Assembly (NCBI GenBank): GCA_029858965.1
Contig: JAOUDZ010000031.1
Location: forward strand, 1 to 44,933
Direction: 5' to 3'
Length of the DNA: 44,933 nucleotides
Source: Cyclobacteriaceae bacterium
GTDB lineage: Bacteria > Bacteroidota > Bacteroidia > Cytophagales > Cyclobacteriaceae
Part shown: in pieces, positions 1-9,210 of the stretch
Layout of the letters: each line of letters opens with the position of its first letter
Position numbering within the stretch: the stretch's first letter is position 1
Notes under the pieces: model-generated
The model's input: the letters and a program-made list of their open reading frames with translations, nothing else
Told to the model about the DNA's origin: nothing
Databases searched by the model: none
Program-made: the position numbers and the translations under genes

Positions 1-179
1 CGATTCAATCCATCCCAGGTGCCCAGCCATACATAGTCATTTTGATCCATATAGACAGATGTGATGGCACTGTTCGAGAGTTTAGCTGCTTTGTCGACAT
101 GTTGAAATGGCCACGGTGAAGTGCTATCGCTTTGAACTAGATTTCCGAATAGTGTAAAGAGCAATATTGCACAGGGCAT
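1..179 (-). CDS. N-terminus of a two-component-type sensor with Reg_prop beta-propeller (partial, left edge)
   Basis: Reading the minus strand from an ATG at 177-179 gives an open frame to the window edge, preceded by a stop at 183-185. The start is a short hydrophobic export signal (MPCAILLFTLFGNLVQ). It is followed by SNSAITSVYMDQNDYVWLGT, which matches the repeat of the Reg_prop ligand-sensing beta-propeller found in the periplasmic half of hybrid two-component systems and related Bacteroidota sensors. Only 59 codons are present, so the kinase or output domain cannot be seen. It diverges from the GH130-SusCD cluster, the usual position of a polysaccharide-locus regulator, so it is inferred to sense a breakdown product of that locus's glycan. 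An anti-sigma-type or diguanylate-cyclase protein with the same propeller is possible. Confidence 0.75.
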   Translation of the reverse strand, partial: MPCAILLFTLFGNLVQSDSTSPWPFQHVDKAAKLSNSAITSVYMDQNDYVWLGTWDGLN

Positions 180-504
180 AAATTATGATTTTGTCTTATT
201 GCTTAAGTACTGCAATTCAATGTCATCGAATCAAGACTGAAAGTGTCATAACGGGGAATTGCGAAAGACAAAAACGAAGCTCAGGACATCGAATAATGGA
301 AAGAATATCCTCAAAGATGTCAATTCCTGAACTAGAAAGTTGGATTAGTTTGTCCGTTCTGTAATAATATGTCCTCCTGGCTCTGCATTCGTTCAATATT
401 TATAACAGGAAGGACTCTTTAACACACATACCGGACACGTAATGCAGGTATTTCAAGCACCTTGCGCGCTTGCAATCGAATGATGTTTCGGTTGCTGGAG
501 CCTT
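180..504. other. Divergent intergenic region between sensor gene and GH130 gene
   Basis: These 325 bases separate two divergent starts and must hold the promoters of both. I see no coding sequence. There is no clear Bacteroidota -7 element (TAnnTTTG) and no strong hairpin. An AT-rich stretch around 398-408 is the most promoter-like part for the rightward genes, but that is only suggestive. Confidence 0.5.
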
Positions 505-1566
505 ATGGAAGATACTGCGGTTGTTGACCTCGCTAAGAGATTTGTTCAAAATCCACTGATCAAACCAAAAGATTTGAAGCCCAGTATGGCGGGAATGAAG
601 GTAGAATGTCTGCTCAATCCCGGTGTTTTCAGATTCGAAAAGAAGATTTGGCTGTTGGTTCGTGTTGCAGAACGCCCTGAACAATCGCCGGGATACGTTA
701 GCCTTCCGATAAATAATGAGGCAGGTGAGTTAGAGATCCTCCGATTTGCTGAAAAGGATCCGGATCTGGATTTTTCAGATCCCCGGGTGATTCGCTACAG
801 GGACCAGGAATATCTCACTACCATGTCTCACCTTCGGTTGATGTGTAGTGATGATGGTAAAACGTTTTTTGAACCTGAAGGATATAGCCCCCTTTTTGGC
901 AAGGGGCCATTGGAGGCATATGGCATAGAAGACTGCCGCGTAGTTGAAATTGACAGGATGTATCATCTTACCTATACCATGGTTTCTTCCTATGGTGTCG
1001 GTGTCGGCCTCATTCAAACCCGTGACTGGAAACGTTTCGAACGCAGGGGCATGATTTTTCCGCCGCACAATAAGGATTGCGCGATTTTTGAAAATAAGAT
1101 CAGGGAAAAGTATTATGCCCTGCATCGTCCGAGCAGTCCGCAACTTGGCGGAAATTATATCTGGCTTGCAACGTCTCCCGACCTCGTACACTGGGGCCAT
1201 CATACATGTATTGCTACTACACGCAAGGATATGTGGGATAGTGCCCGTGTTGGAGGGGGGTGTTCGCCAATCAGAACGGCTAAAGGGTGGTTGGCTATCT
1301 ATCATGGAGCAGATGAAAATCATCGCTATTGCCTCGGTGGACTTTTGCTGGATCTTGAAAATCCGGCCATTGTTATCGCACGAAGTAATGTTCCCATTAT
1401 GGAGCCAACGGCAGCATATGAACTCACTGGTTTTTTTGGCAATGTAGTCTTCACCAATGGGCACCTGGTGAATGGCGACACCATAAAATTGTACTACGGC
1501 TCGAGTGACGAAGTGATCTGTGGGGCTGAATTCTCAATACAAAAAATATTCGATTCATTTTCATAA
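505..1566 (+). CDS. GH130 family beta-mannoside phosphorylase or mannosidase
   Basis: This 353-residue protein has the five-bladed propeller signature of glycoside hydrolase family 130: NPLIKPKDLKPS near residue 16, LNPGV at 37-41, GIEDCR at 140-145, KDCAIFENKI at 190-199, ARVGGGCSPI at 247-256 and YYGSSDE at 330-336. Asp143 in the EDCR motif corresponds to the general acid of the family. Known members phosphorolyse or hydrolyse beta-1,4- or beta-1,2-mannosides, including Man-GlcNAc from N-glycan cores. There is no signal peptide, so it should act in the cytoplasm, which fits a phosphorylase acting on imported disaccharide. An in-frame stop at 481 with no other ATG supports this start. The MFS transporter follows 53 bases downstream. 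Exact substrate, and phosphorylase versus hydrolase, cannot be settled by eye. Confidence 0.9.
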   Translation: MEDTAVVDLAKRFVQNPLIKPKDLKPSMAGMKVECLLNPGVFRFEKKIWLLVRVAERPEQSPGYVSLPINNEAGELEILRFAEKDPDLDFSDPRVIRYRDQEYLTTMSHLRLMCSDDGKTFFEPEGYSPLFGKGPLEAYGIEDCRVVEIDRMYHLTYTMVSSYGVGVGLIQTRDWKRFERRGMIFPPHNKDCAIFENKIREKYYALHRPSSPQLGGNYIWLATSPDLVHWGHHTCIATTRKDMWDSARVGGGCSPIRTAKGWLAIYHGADENHRYCLGGLLLDLENPAIVIARSNVPIMEPTAAYELTGFFGNVVFTNGHLVNGDTIKLYYGSSDEVICGAEFSIQKIFDSFS

Positions 1567-1619
1567 CGTCCCCTCAAGGAATCTTCCTTTGATCGGCAAC
1601 AAAATATAGACAATATAAA

Positions 1620-2885
1620 ATGACGCTTACCGCACTATTAAAAAAACCACAGGAAGAGTACAACTTCTTTTTGGAAATGCCGCGGGACATGCGCGTGTTA
1701 CTGGTCACCAATATGATCTACGCGTTTGTACTTCCTGTCATTGAAATCTTTGTGGGTGCTTACATAATGCGAAGCTCTAATGATCCAAAAATTGTTGCGA
1801 TTTATCAGTTAACCGTGTACACGGGCATTCCGATCACCTTTTTGATTAATGGCTTTTTACTCAGTCGGATAAAAATTTCAAATCTATACAGCTTTGGTAT
1901 GCTCTTGAGCGGGCTTTCGATGCTGGTTATGATGAGTCTTCAGAACCTATCGGTGATAGGTGTTGGCATCGCCGGTATATTAATGGGTTGTTCTTTTGGC
2001 TTTTTCTGGTCTAATCGAGATTTCCTGGCACTGAATACTACGCGTGATTCAAACCGAAACTATTACTACGGCCTGGAGACCTTCTTTTATACTATTACGT
2101 TCATTTTGGTTCCTGTCGTCGTAGGATCGTATCTGTCGATGGCTGATTCAAACAGCTGGTTTGGGGGAAATATGAATCGCAGTTATCAAGCGGTTACTAT
2201 CGTTGTTTTTTTACTAACGATTCTTTCCAGCGTTGTTATCCATAAGGAAGTATTCAAAAATCCGGAGCAGAAAAAATTTCTGTATTTCAAATTTCATTCA
2301 TTGTGGAAGAAAATGCTGGGACTGGCTGGATTAAAGGGCCTTGCCCAGGGCTACCTTGTAACCGCACCCGCCATACTCATCATGCGCCTGATAGGCAACG
2401 AGGGTTCGCTTGGATTGGTACAGGGCGTTAGCGGTATTATTACTGCCTTAATGTTGTATTTGCTGGGTCGAACTACAAAACCCGAGCATCGCATTTACAT
2501 TTTTTCTGTTGGTCTTTTAATCTTCTTAGCGGGTACCTTGGTCAATGGTATTTTATTTTCGGCATTAGGCGTCATGGTCTTCGTATTGTGCAAAGTCTTA
2601 TTCCAGCCATTGCATGACATCGCTTACTTCCCTATTCAGATGCGGGTGATTGATGTGGTTTCTAAAATTGAAAATAGAAATGAGTACTCCTATATATTCA
2701 ATCACGAGTTTGGTTTGTATGTCGGAAGGTTTCTCGGCTTGGGGCTGTTTATTTGTTTCGCCACATACATCTCCGAAACGTTTGCATTGAAATATTCACT
2801 GATTGTCATCGCTGTTGCGCAGTTAGCCTCTATTCCGCTGGCGCGGCACATCGTGAAGGAGTCCTATAAACTGCATAAAATATGA
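1620..2885 (+). CDS. MFS family sugar transporter
   Basis: A 421-residue polytopic protein with about twelve hydrophobic segments and a short cytoplasmic N-terminus, typical in length for the major facilitator superfamily and resembling the YqgE-like group of MFS transporters. It lies between the GH130 enzyme and an outer-surface lipoprotein, and its last four bases overlap the next start (ATGA at 2882-2885), so translation is probably coupled. By context it should carry the mannoside released in the periplasm across the inner membrane to the GH130 enzyme. No residue pattern in the sequence fixes the substrate or coupling ion. Confidence 0.85.
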   Translation: MTLTALLKKPQEEYNFFLEMPRDMRVLLVTNMIYAFVLPVIEIFVGAYIMRSSNDPKIVAIYQLTVYTGIPITFLINGFLLSRIKISNLYSFGMLLSGLSMLVMMSLQNLSVIGVGIAGILMGCSFGFFWSNRDFLALNTTRDSNRNYYYGLETFFYTITFILVPVVVGSYLSMADSNSWFGGNMNRSYQAVTIVVFLLTILSSVVIHKEVFKNPEQKKFLYFKFHSLWKKMLGLAGLKGLAQGYLVTAPAILIMRLIGNEGSLGLVQGVSGIITALMLYLLGRTTKPEHRIYIFSVGLLIFLAGTLVNGILFSALGVMVFVLCKVLFQPLHDIAYFPIQMRVIDVVSKIENRNEYSYIFNHEFGLYVGRFLGLGLFICFATYISETFALKYSLIVIAVAQLASIPLARHIVKESYKLHKI

Positions 2886-4606
2886 AGTTCCGTTTCTTAC
2901 TGGTAAGTGTATTACTCTTTTGTGTTTCGTGTGAGAACCATAAGAAAGTAGCGCAGCTTGCGATTAACCGGATTTCCCTGATGCCTGACCAACCTGAACC
3001 TTACAAGATGACAGACTGGTATGAAAAGGCACATCACTTCGATCAGTATGTATTTAACCTTGACCTAAAGGGAGAGTTTCGGCCCTTCATATGGATTGAC
3101 AGCGCACAAAGAAACTTTCCGCAAAACACTTTCGGTATGTACACGGTCATCGGTGACATAAGACAAGGACCTGATGGCAGTAAAGAGTTTCATGAGGCAC
3201 TTTGTTCAATGGGATCCATTCTTAGTGCAGGATTGGTTGGCATTGATAAGACAAATCAAAATGGATTCAACTATGTGAAGATGACGCAGAATTATTTCAA
3301 TGCATCCAATGGTTGGAACATTATGATGAACAACACGAATCCTTCGGTAGCGCTACTGGGTGGAGGCTATGGACGTGATTGGTGGTATGATGTATTTCCA
3401 AACGTTCTTTACTACGGCCTTTCCGAGTTATTCCCGAATATACCTCAGGCCGATAGTCTGCAGCATATCATCGCAGAGCAATTCTTCAAGGCTGACTCCG
3501 TACTGCATGGAGATTACAACTATTCCTATTTCGATTACAGCGAAATGAAAGGTGTGTCAAACAATATTCCACATCAGCAGGATGTTGCCGGCGGGCATGC
3601 TTATGTGCTGTTATCCGCATATGAAAAGTTTGGCGATGAACGGTATCTCCACGGATCGATGTCAGCAATGGACGCTTTTGTGGACCAGAAGGAGAGCCGG
3701 TTCTATGAAGTGCTCATGCCCTTTGGTGCACTTGTAGCGGCACGGTTGAATGCGGAACATGGAACGAACTATGATGTAGGGAAAATTTTGGAATGGACTT
3801 TTGAAGGATGCAAAGCGGCTGACGGCAGAACGGGATGGGGCGTGATGGCTGAGCGCTGGGGAGAATATGATGTGCACGGCCTGCAAGGTAGTATCACGGA
3901 TGGAGGTGGTTATGCCTTCCTTATGAATTCTTTTGATATGGCTTGGCCGCTCGTGCCGTTGGTGAGATATGATAGCCGATATGCCAATGCAATCGGAAAA
4001 TGGATGCTAAATGCCTCCAATGCTGCACGACTTTTTTATCCCTATGAAATTGATGATCAGCATCAATGGCTACCAAATGAGAAAGATATTTCCAAGAATG
4101 TAATTGCGTACGAAGGCATACGGAAAACGGATGACTATGGAAGAAAAGATCTGAAAGGAATTTCTCCTGTCGCCATAGGCGATGGACCGAAGTGGACATC
4201 AGGGCAGCCTGATATCTCCATGTTCAGTCTTTACAGCTCAGCGCAAGTCGGGATTTTTGGAGCCATTGTCCGAAAAACGAACATCGACAAGATTCTTCAG
4301 CTCAACTGCACTGCAACAGATTTCTACGCACGTGAATCGTTCCCCACTTACTTGTACTATAACCCTTATGATACCCTTCAAACAATCTGCTTTTATCCTG
4401 AAGATGCTGCGTCGGTTGATCTCTACGATGCATTGACGAATGAATACGTTCTGCAAGATGTACATGAAGAAGGATGCTTTGTTATTTCAGCTAAATCTTC
4501 TCTCCTGCTTTCGGTTTTGCCGTCAGGTAGTCAGGTAAAATTAGAGAAAGGCGCGTATGTGGCCAACAACATCGTTGTGGCCTTTGATCAACTCCACATC
4601 CGATAA
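2882..4606 (+). CDS. Lipoprotein of an unrecognised, probably alpha/alpha-toroid, glycan-active family
   Basis: The 574-residue product starts with a lipoprotein signal peptide (MKFRFLLVSVLLFCVSC, Cys17). The rest is one long domain I cannot assign to a named family. It contains GIDKTNQNG near residue 121, DWWYDVFPNV from 166, a pattern of paired helices, LMPFGALVAARLNAE near 279, GWGVMAERW near 318, and a C-terminal beta-rich part with FPTYLYYNPY. Repeating helix pairs rich in Trp, Tyr and Gly with conserved acidic residues resemble (alpha/alpha) toroid hydrolases or lyases. It is clearly homologous over its full length to the first 580 residues of the protein at 10454-13582. Between an MFS transporter and SusC, it is inferred to be a surface or periplasmic enzyme of the locus. 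Confidence 0.8.
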   Translation: MKFRFLLVSVLLFCVSCENHKKVAQLAINRISLMPDQPEPYKMTDWYEKAHHFDQYVFNLDLKGEFRPFIWIDSAQRNFPQNTFGMYTVIGDIRQGPDGSKEFHEALCSMGSILSAGLVGIDKTNQNGFNYVKMTQNYFNASNGWNIMMNNTNPSVALLGGGYGRDWWYDVFPNVLYYGLSELFPNIPQADSLQHIIAEQFFKADSVLHGDYNYSYFDYSEMKGVSNNIPHQQDVAGGHAYVLLSAYEKFGDERYLHGSMSAMDAFVDQKESRFYEVLMPFGALVAARLNAEHGTNYDVGKILEWTFEGCKAADGRTGWGVMAERWGEYDVHGLQGSITDGGGYAFLMNSFDMAWPLVPLVRYDSRYANAIGKWMLNASNAARLFYPYEIDDQHQWLPNEKDISKNVIAYEGIRKTDDYGRKDLKGISPVAIGDGPKWTSGQPDISMFSLYSSAQVGIFGAIVRKTNIDKILQLNCTATDFYARESFPTYLYYNPYDTLQTICFYPEDAASVDLYDALTNEYVLQDVHEEGCFVISAKSSLLLSVLPSGSQVKLEKGAYVANNIVVAFDQLHIR

Positions 4607-4617
4607 ATCCGAAAGCC

Positions 4618-7600
4618 GTGAAAAAGATAAAACTATTTTATTTGATTACCCTGACAACCCTAACACTCAGTGCCCAAGCTCAGTTTACCCTGACCGGCTC
4701 GGTTAAGGGCACAACCAACGAGCCACTTATTGGAGCGAGTATTTTTATCAAGAATACTTCGATTGGAACAACAGCGGACATGAACGGGAATTTCACCATG
4801 CAGATCGATGAAAAGCTTAAAAGTGCAACATTGGTGATTTCGTTTATTGGATACCTCACGCAGGAAACCGGCGTTGGAGAAAGAAAGAACTTTGATATTG
4901 TTCTGGAGGAAGATTCCAAGTTGCTCGGGGAGGTTGTGGTGATGGGCTATGCCATCCAGGAAAGAGGAAAGCTCACCGGAGCAGTTAACATTGTGGGAGA
5001 AGAGCTTATCAGCAAGCTACCTGTACCGAGCATCGATCAGGCATTGCAAGGGAGAGCCCCGGGTGTCGTGGTAACGCAAAACACCGGAGCACCGGGCGAA
5101 GGTGTGGCGGTGCGTATCCGGGGTGCTGGCTCCATTAACAGTGGGAACAACCCGCTGTATGTTGTCGATGGAATTCCCACGTTGGATATTAATTCCATCG
5201 CTACCCAAGACATCGCAAGTATTACGGTATTGAAAGATGCAGGAGCGACTGCGGTTTATGGATCGCGTGCGGCCAATGGCGTCGTAATTGTCACCACAAA
5301 ATCAGGGTCAGGTACCGGGCCAAAGATTCAGATCAGTAGCCAGGTGGGTGTCCAGTCGCCCAGCCGGCTGATTGACATGACCAATACCCGCGACTACGTG
5401 ACTATCTTCAATGAGGCGGCAACCAATGACAATGCAAACAAGAATCCGCTTCTCTACCGGCCACTCATTACCGAGGATATCCAGGCCACCCTGCCAAACG
5501 TAAATTACGTCGATGCCATATTGCGGGATGGAATACTTCAATCTCACAGCATTTCCGTAAGCGGAGGTGAGGGCAAAACCCGATATTTTCTTTCCGGAAA
5601 TTATTTTGATCAGGAAGGCATTATCAGCAGCAGCAGTTATACAAGGTTAAGCACCCGGGTTAATATTGAAACAGAAGTAAAGAAATGGCTAAAGACTGGC
5701 GTTAATCTGAATCTAACGAAAGCCACGACAAACCTTATAGGTAGTTCGGGTGACGGCGCGGGCGGTAATGGCGGCAGTGTTATTCGGTATGCATTCTTCC
5801 GCACTCCTGCAATTCCAATATATGATGCCAATGGTGAATTCACAGACAAGCCTGAACGATTTGATTTGTTCGGTGATGGGTATAGCCCGGTTGGCATGCT
5901 CGCTTACAACAACAATAAAAGGGTGAGTAACCGTGTGTTTGGAAAGTTCTTTATCGACATCACGCCATTTAAAGATTTTAAGTTCACTTCAAATGTTGGT
6001 ATAGATTTTACGAGTACTAACCAAAGGCGCTTTGATCGCAATTGGGGATCAGGAAACAGGATCAATAATCCCAACCAGCTGTCGGTGGCTGATGGGCGGT
6101 ATCAAACACTGACTTTTAGCAACTTTGCCAACTACACAAAATCATACGATCAGCACAATTTTAGTTTTCTGTTGGGGACGGAAGCGATCAAGGTGCAGGG
6201 TTATGATGTAAATGCTTCAGAAAAGAATTTCCCTGATCAGGCATCTAACCTGGTTTACCTGGGCAATGGTCTTGGTCAAAGAATGACAAAAGAAAATAAG
6301 ACGGGAAATGCTTTGCTGTCGTATTTCGGAAGAATCAATTACGACTTCCAGGAAAAATATATTGCTTCCGCCACGCTGAGAAGAGACGGATCATCTCGAT
6401 TTGGACTTGATAACCGATGGGGAAATTTCTTTGCCGGATCGTTGGGGTGGCGCATTGACAAAACATCTTGGTTGATGGATAATAATTCAATTGACAGATT
6501 ATTGCTACGGGTAGGGTATGGCTCAATTGGCAACCAGGAAATCGGTGACTATCCGTTCACCGATATGGTCAATGCCGGGTATAATTATCCGCTCGGAAAT
6601 GTGAAGAATACCGGATATGCTGTATCGAACCTGGGGAATAGCAAAGTGAAGTGGGAAACCAGCAATCAGTTGAATGTGGGTGTGGACCTCGAAATGTGGC
6701 ATGGCAAATTCTCAGCATCGGTCGACTACTTCAGCAAGATTACTTCTGATTTGCTGGTACGGCAACCGATTGCTTCCTCAGCTGGTGAAGCACAATCTCC
6801 ATGGGTAAACAATGGAAAGGTACTTAACAGGGGTATAGAGCTTTCGCTTAATTATTCCGGTAGTATTGGCGCATTCCAGTATACCGTAAGCGGCAACGCT
6901 GCCACACTGCACAATGAGGTTTTGGAAGTTAATGCGCCTATTGCCGGAGGGGCAATTGGTTCTGACAGAATCACCCGAACAGAAAAGGGTTATTCCATTG
7001 GATCATTCTACCTCTATGAAATGGAGGGCATCTTTCAAAGTCCCTCGGATATTTTTACCCATGCCTTTCAAGGGAACGAAATACAACCTGGCGATGTGAA
7101 ATTTAAGGATCAAAATGGTGACGGTATTATTGACGGAAATGACCGCACGCATTCCGGAAGTGCTATCCCAAAAGTTACTGCTGGATTAAACTTCAACTTG
7201 AGTTACCATAGCTGGGACCTCTCGGTTTTCTTTCAGGGCGCTTATGGACAAAAAATATTCTCAGTGCTGAATCGTGATATTGAAGGCTTCTATCGCCCAT
7301 TTAATGTTACGCAACGCTACTTTGATAATCATTGGACCGGTCCCGGAACAACGGACGAATATCCGCGCGCCTCCTGGGATGCATCGGGCAATAACACAAA
7401 GTATTCAACCCGGTTTCTGGAAGATGGTTCATACACTCGCCTGAAGAATTTGCAAATAGGATATACTGTGCCTACCACTACTCTGGCACGGCTTGGTCTT
7501 GCAGCCGTTCGCATTTTTGTGTCGGGTACCAACCTGTTCACTTTTACCAAATATCAGGGCCTTGATCCTGAGATGACTGTTAGCAACAACGCCCAGGGCC

Positions 7601-7683
7601 AGGGTGATGGATCTGCCGGGTTGGACTGGGGTACTTACCCTGCGGCCAGATCCTATAATGTTGGTATCAATCTTACTTTCTAA
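4618..7683 (+). CDS. SusC/RagA-family TonB-linked outer membrane transporter
   Basis: This 1021-residue protein has a signal peptide (MKKIKLFYLITLTTLTLSAQ). A carboxypeptidase-regulatory-like domain follows at about residues 23-105 (GTTNEPLIGASIFIKN, DMNGNFTM), then the SusC plug (VMGYAIQERGKLTGAV, LQGRAPGVVVTQ, VRIRGAGSINSGNNPLYVVD). The rest is a long beta-barrel ending in an aromatic strand (YNVGINLTF). SusC proteins import oligosaccharides across the outer membrane, powered by TonB, with the SusD lipoprotein as lid. The start is GTG at 4618, 11 bases after the preceding stop; no better ATG lies near, and the signal peptide begins right there. SusD follows after 12 bases. Confidence 0.97.
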   Translation: MKKIKLFYLITLTTLTLSAQAQFTLTGSVKGTTNEPLIGASIFIKNTSIGTTADMNGNFTMQIDEKLKSATLVISFIGYLTQETGVGERKNFDIVLEEDSKLLGEVVVMGYAIQERGKLTGAVNIVGEELISKLPVPSIDQALQGRAPGVVVTQNTGAPGEGVAVRIRGAGSINSGNNPLYVVDGIPTLDINSIATQDIASITVLKDAGATAVYGSRAANGVVIVTTKSGSGTGPKIQISSQVGVQSPSRLIDMTNTRDYVTIFNEAATNDNANKNPLLYRPLITEDIQATLPNVNYVDAILRDGILQSHSISVSGGEGKTRYFLSGNYFDQEGIISSSSYTRLSTRVNIETEVKKWLKTGVNLNLTKATTNLIGSSGDGAGGNGGSVIRYAFFRTPAIPIYDANGEFTDKPERFDLFGDGYSPVGMLAYNNNKRVSNRVFGKFFIDITPFKDFKFTSNVGIDFTSTNQRRFDRNWGSGNRINNPNQLSVADGRYQTLTFSNFANYTKSYDQHNFSFLLGTEAIKVQGYDVNASEKNFPDQASNLVYLGNGLGQRMTKENKTGNALLSYFGRINYDFQEKYIASATLRRDGSSRFGLDNRWGNFFAGSLGWRIDKTSWLMDNNSIDRLLLRVGYGSIGNQEIGDYPFTDMVNAGYNYPLGNVKNTGYAVSNLGNSKVKWETSNQLNVGVDLEMWHGKFSASVDYFSKITSDLLVRQPIASSAGEAQSPWVNNGKVLNRGIELSLNYSGSIGAFQYTVSGNAATLHNEVLEVNAPIAGGAIGSDRITRTEKGYSIGSFYLYEMEGIFQSPSDIFTHAFQGNEIQPGDVKFKDQNGDGIIDGNDRTHSGSAIPKVTAGLNFNLSYHSWDLSVFFQGAYGQKIFSVLNRDIEGFYRPFNVTQRYFDNHWTGPGTTDEYPRASWDASGNNTKYSTRFLEDGSYTRLKNLQIGYTVPTTTLARLGLAAVRIFVSGTNLFTFTKYQGLDPEMTVSNNAQGQGDGSAGLDWGTYPAARSYNVGINLTF

Positions 7684-7695
7684 AACAGTAATATT

Positions 7696-9183
7696 ATGAA
7701 GAGCCTGAATAAAGTTTTGTCGATACTATTGATCTTTGGCTTGGGCGCATGCTCCGATTATCTGAATGAAGATCTTCAGGGGATATATTCAAATGCTACC
7801 TTCTACCAGTCAGAAACCCATGCCCTACTCGCCATTACCGGCGTTTACAATGCGGCATCCTTTGTTTCAACGGATAACGATTTATGGGTATTTGGTGACG
7901 TCGCATCCGACGATGCCACCAAAGGAGGACTTGCAGGAGATCAAAGTGATATCCAGTTTATCGATGAGTTCACCTATTCACGCAATAACGGCTCCCTTGA
8001 AAAAATCTGGCGTCGCTATTACGAAGGAATTAGCAGGGCCAACTACCTGTTGTACTACGGGCCGGACATTTCAATGGACATCGACCTTAAAAACCGCATA
8101 CTCGGAGAGGCGAAATTCTTACGGGCTTATTTCTATTTTAACCTCGTTAATATTTTTGGAGAGGTCCCTATCAAACTAAACCCGCCTATTAATCCGGATG
8201 AGATCAATAAGCCGAAATCTGCGATAGCAGATGTGTATGACCAAATTGAAAACGACCTGCAGGATGCTATCGCTGTCTTGGAGGTTAAGTACAGCGGCCC
8301 GGACGTAGGAAGAGCAACAAAAGGTGCTGCATTGGGAATGTTGGCAAAGGTTGGACTTTTTCAGCAGCGATGGGATGATGTGTTGACAGCGGTAAGCGCT
8401 TTAGATGCACTTGCCAATTATGGATTGGAAGAAGTCTACAAAAATAACTTTCTCGATTCAACCCAAAACAACAAAGAGTCGTTGTTTGAACTCCAGCACC
8501 TCAGCGGGCAGGCGCCCAAATTAGGAAGTCATTTGGATCAGTATTTTTCCCCCGCGAAAGACAATGGATACTACTTCAATGTTCCGCTTCAGGATTTTGT
8601 GGATGCATTTGAGGTGACCGCCGGGAATGTTCCAGATCCACGACTAGACTATACGGTGGGTCGGATTGGTCAAAAATGGGTTAACGGTGAGGACTTTGAC
8701 CCGGCCTGGTCTCCCACAGGATATCTTCAGAAAAAGCATGTGCAACCGTTGAGAGAAGAGCCGATTATCGGAGATGCGAGCCTTAACTACGTGTATCTGC
8801 GGTATGCTGACATCCTGCTCATGAAAGCAGAAGCCTTGAACGAGCTAAGCCGAACGACTGAAGCTTTACTGCCACTGAATGCAGTGAGAAAAAGGGCCCG
8901 GGAATGCTATTTATTTGATACAGAGCTTCCGGACTTTGGTACCGTACCCGCAGATCTTTTGCCGGACATAACTGATTCTAATCAACAAACAGTGCGCGAA
9001 GCGATAAGACAAGAACGTAGGGTAGAACTAGGCTTCGAATTTCATCGCTTTTTTGACCTGATGCGTTATGGTCAGGCTGCTGCAGAAAGTGCATTAGCGG
9101 GAACCGGTTTTAACTATGCACTGCACCGCTATTTTCTAATTCCCCAATCGGAACTTGACACGAATCCATTTATCAATAATTAA
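7696..9183 (+). CDS. SusD/RagB-family surface glycan-binding lipoprotein
   Basis: A 495-residue lipoprotein (signal ending LGLGAC, lipidated Cys near residue 19) with the SusD fold. It has an N-terminal TPR-like helical part (YYEGISRANYLLYYG, LGEAKFLRAYFYFNLVNIFG, the family's hallmark) and the C-terminal SusD/RagB signature (YLRYADILLMKAEALNELS, IRQERRVELGFEFHRFFDLMR). The protein captures glycan at the cell surface and closes over its SusC partner, encoded immediately upstream. Length is normal for the family. Its leader (AAACAGTAAnnTTATGAA) is nearly identical to that of the next gene. Confidence 0.97.
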   Translation: MKSLNKVLSILLIFGLGACSDYLNEDLQGIYSNATFYQSETHALLAITGVYNAASFVSTDNDLWVFGDVASDDATKGGLAGDQSDIQFIDEFTYSRNNGSLEKIWRRYYEGISRANYLLYYGPDISMDIDLKNRILGEAKFLRAYFYFNLVNIFGEVPIKLNPPINPDEINKPKSAIADVYDQIENDLQDAIAVLEVKYSGPDVGRATKGAALGMLAKVGLFQQRWDDVLTAVSALDALANYGLEEVYKNNFLDSTQNNKESLFELQHLSGQAPKLGSHLDQYFSPAKDNGYYFNVPLQDFVDAFEVTAGNVPDPRLDYTVGRIGQKWVNGEDFDPAWSPTGYLQKKHVQPLREEPIIGDASLNYVYLRYADILLMKAEALNELSRTTEALLPLNAVRKRARECYLFDTELPDFGTVPADLLPDITDSNQQTVREAIRQERRVELGFEFHRFFDLMRYGQAAAESALAGTGFNYALHRYFLIPQSELDTNPFINN

Positions 9184-9210
9184 TTATACACTTTTTTAAA
9201 CAGTAACTTT

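Noticed and set aside
238-248. TGA-N5-TCA near the left-hand sensor gene
   Set aside because: The spacer is one base short of the six found elsewhere, so it is not the same operator.
775-1464. 229-codon open frame antisense to the GH130 gene
   Set aside because: It lies wholly inside a well-supported GH130 gene on the other strand and shows no protein family character.
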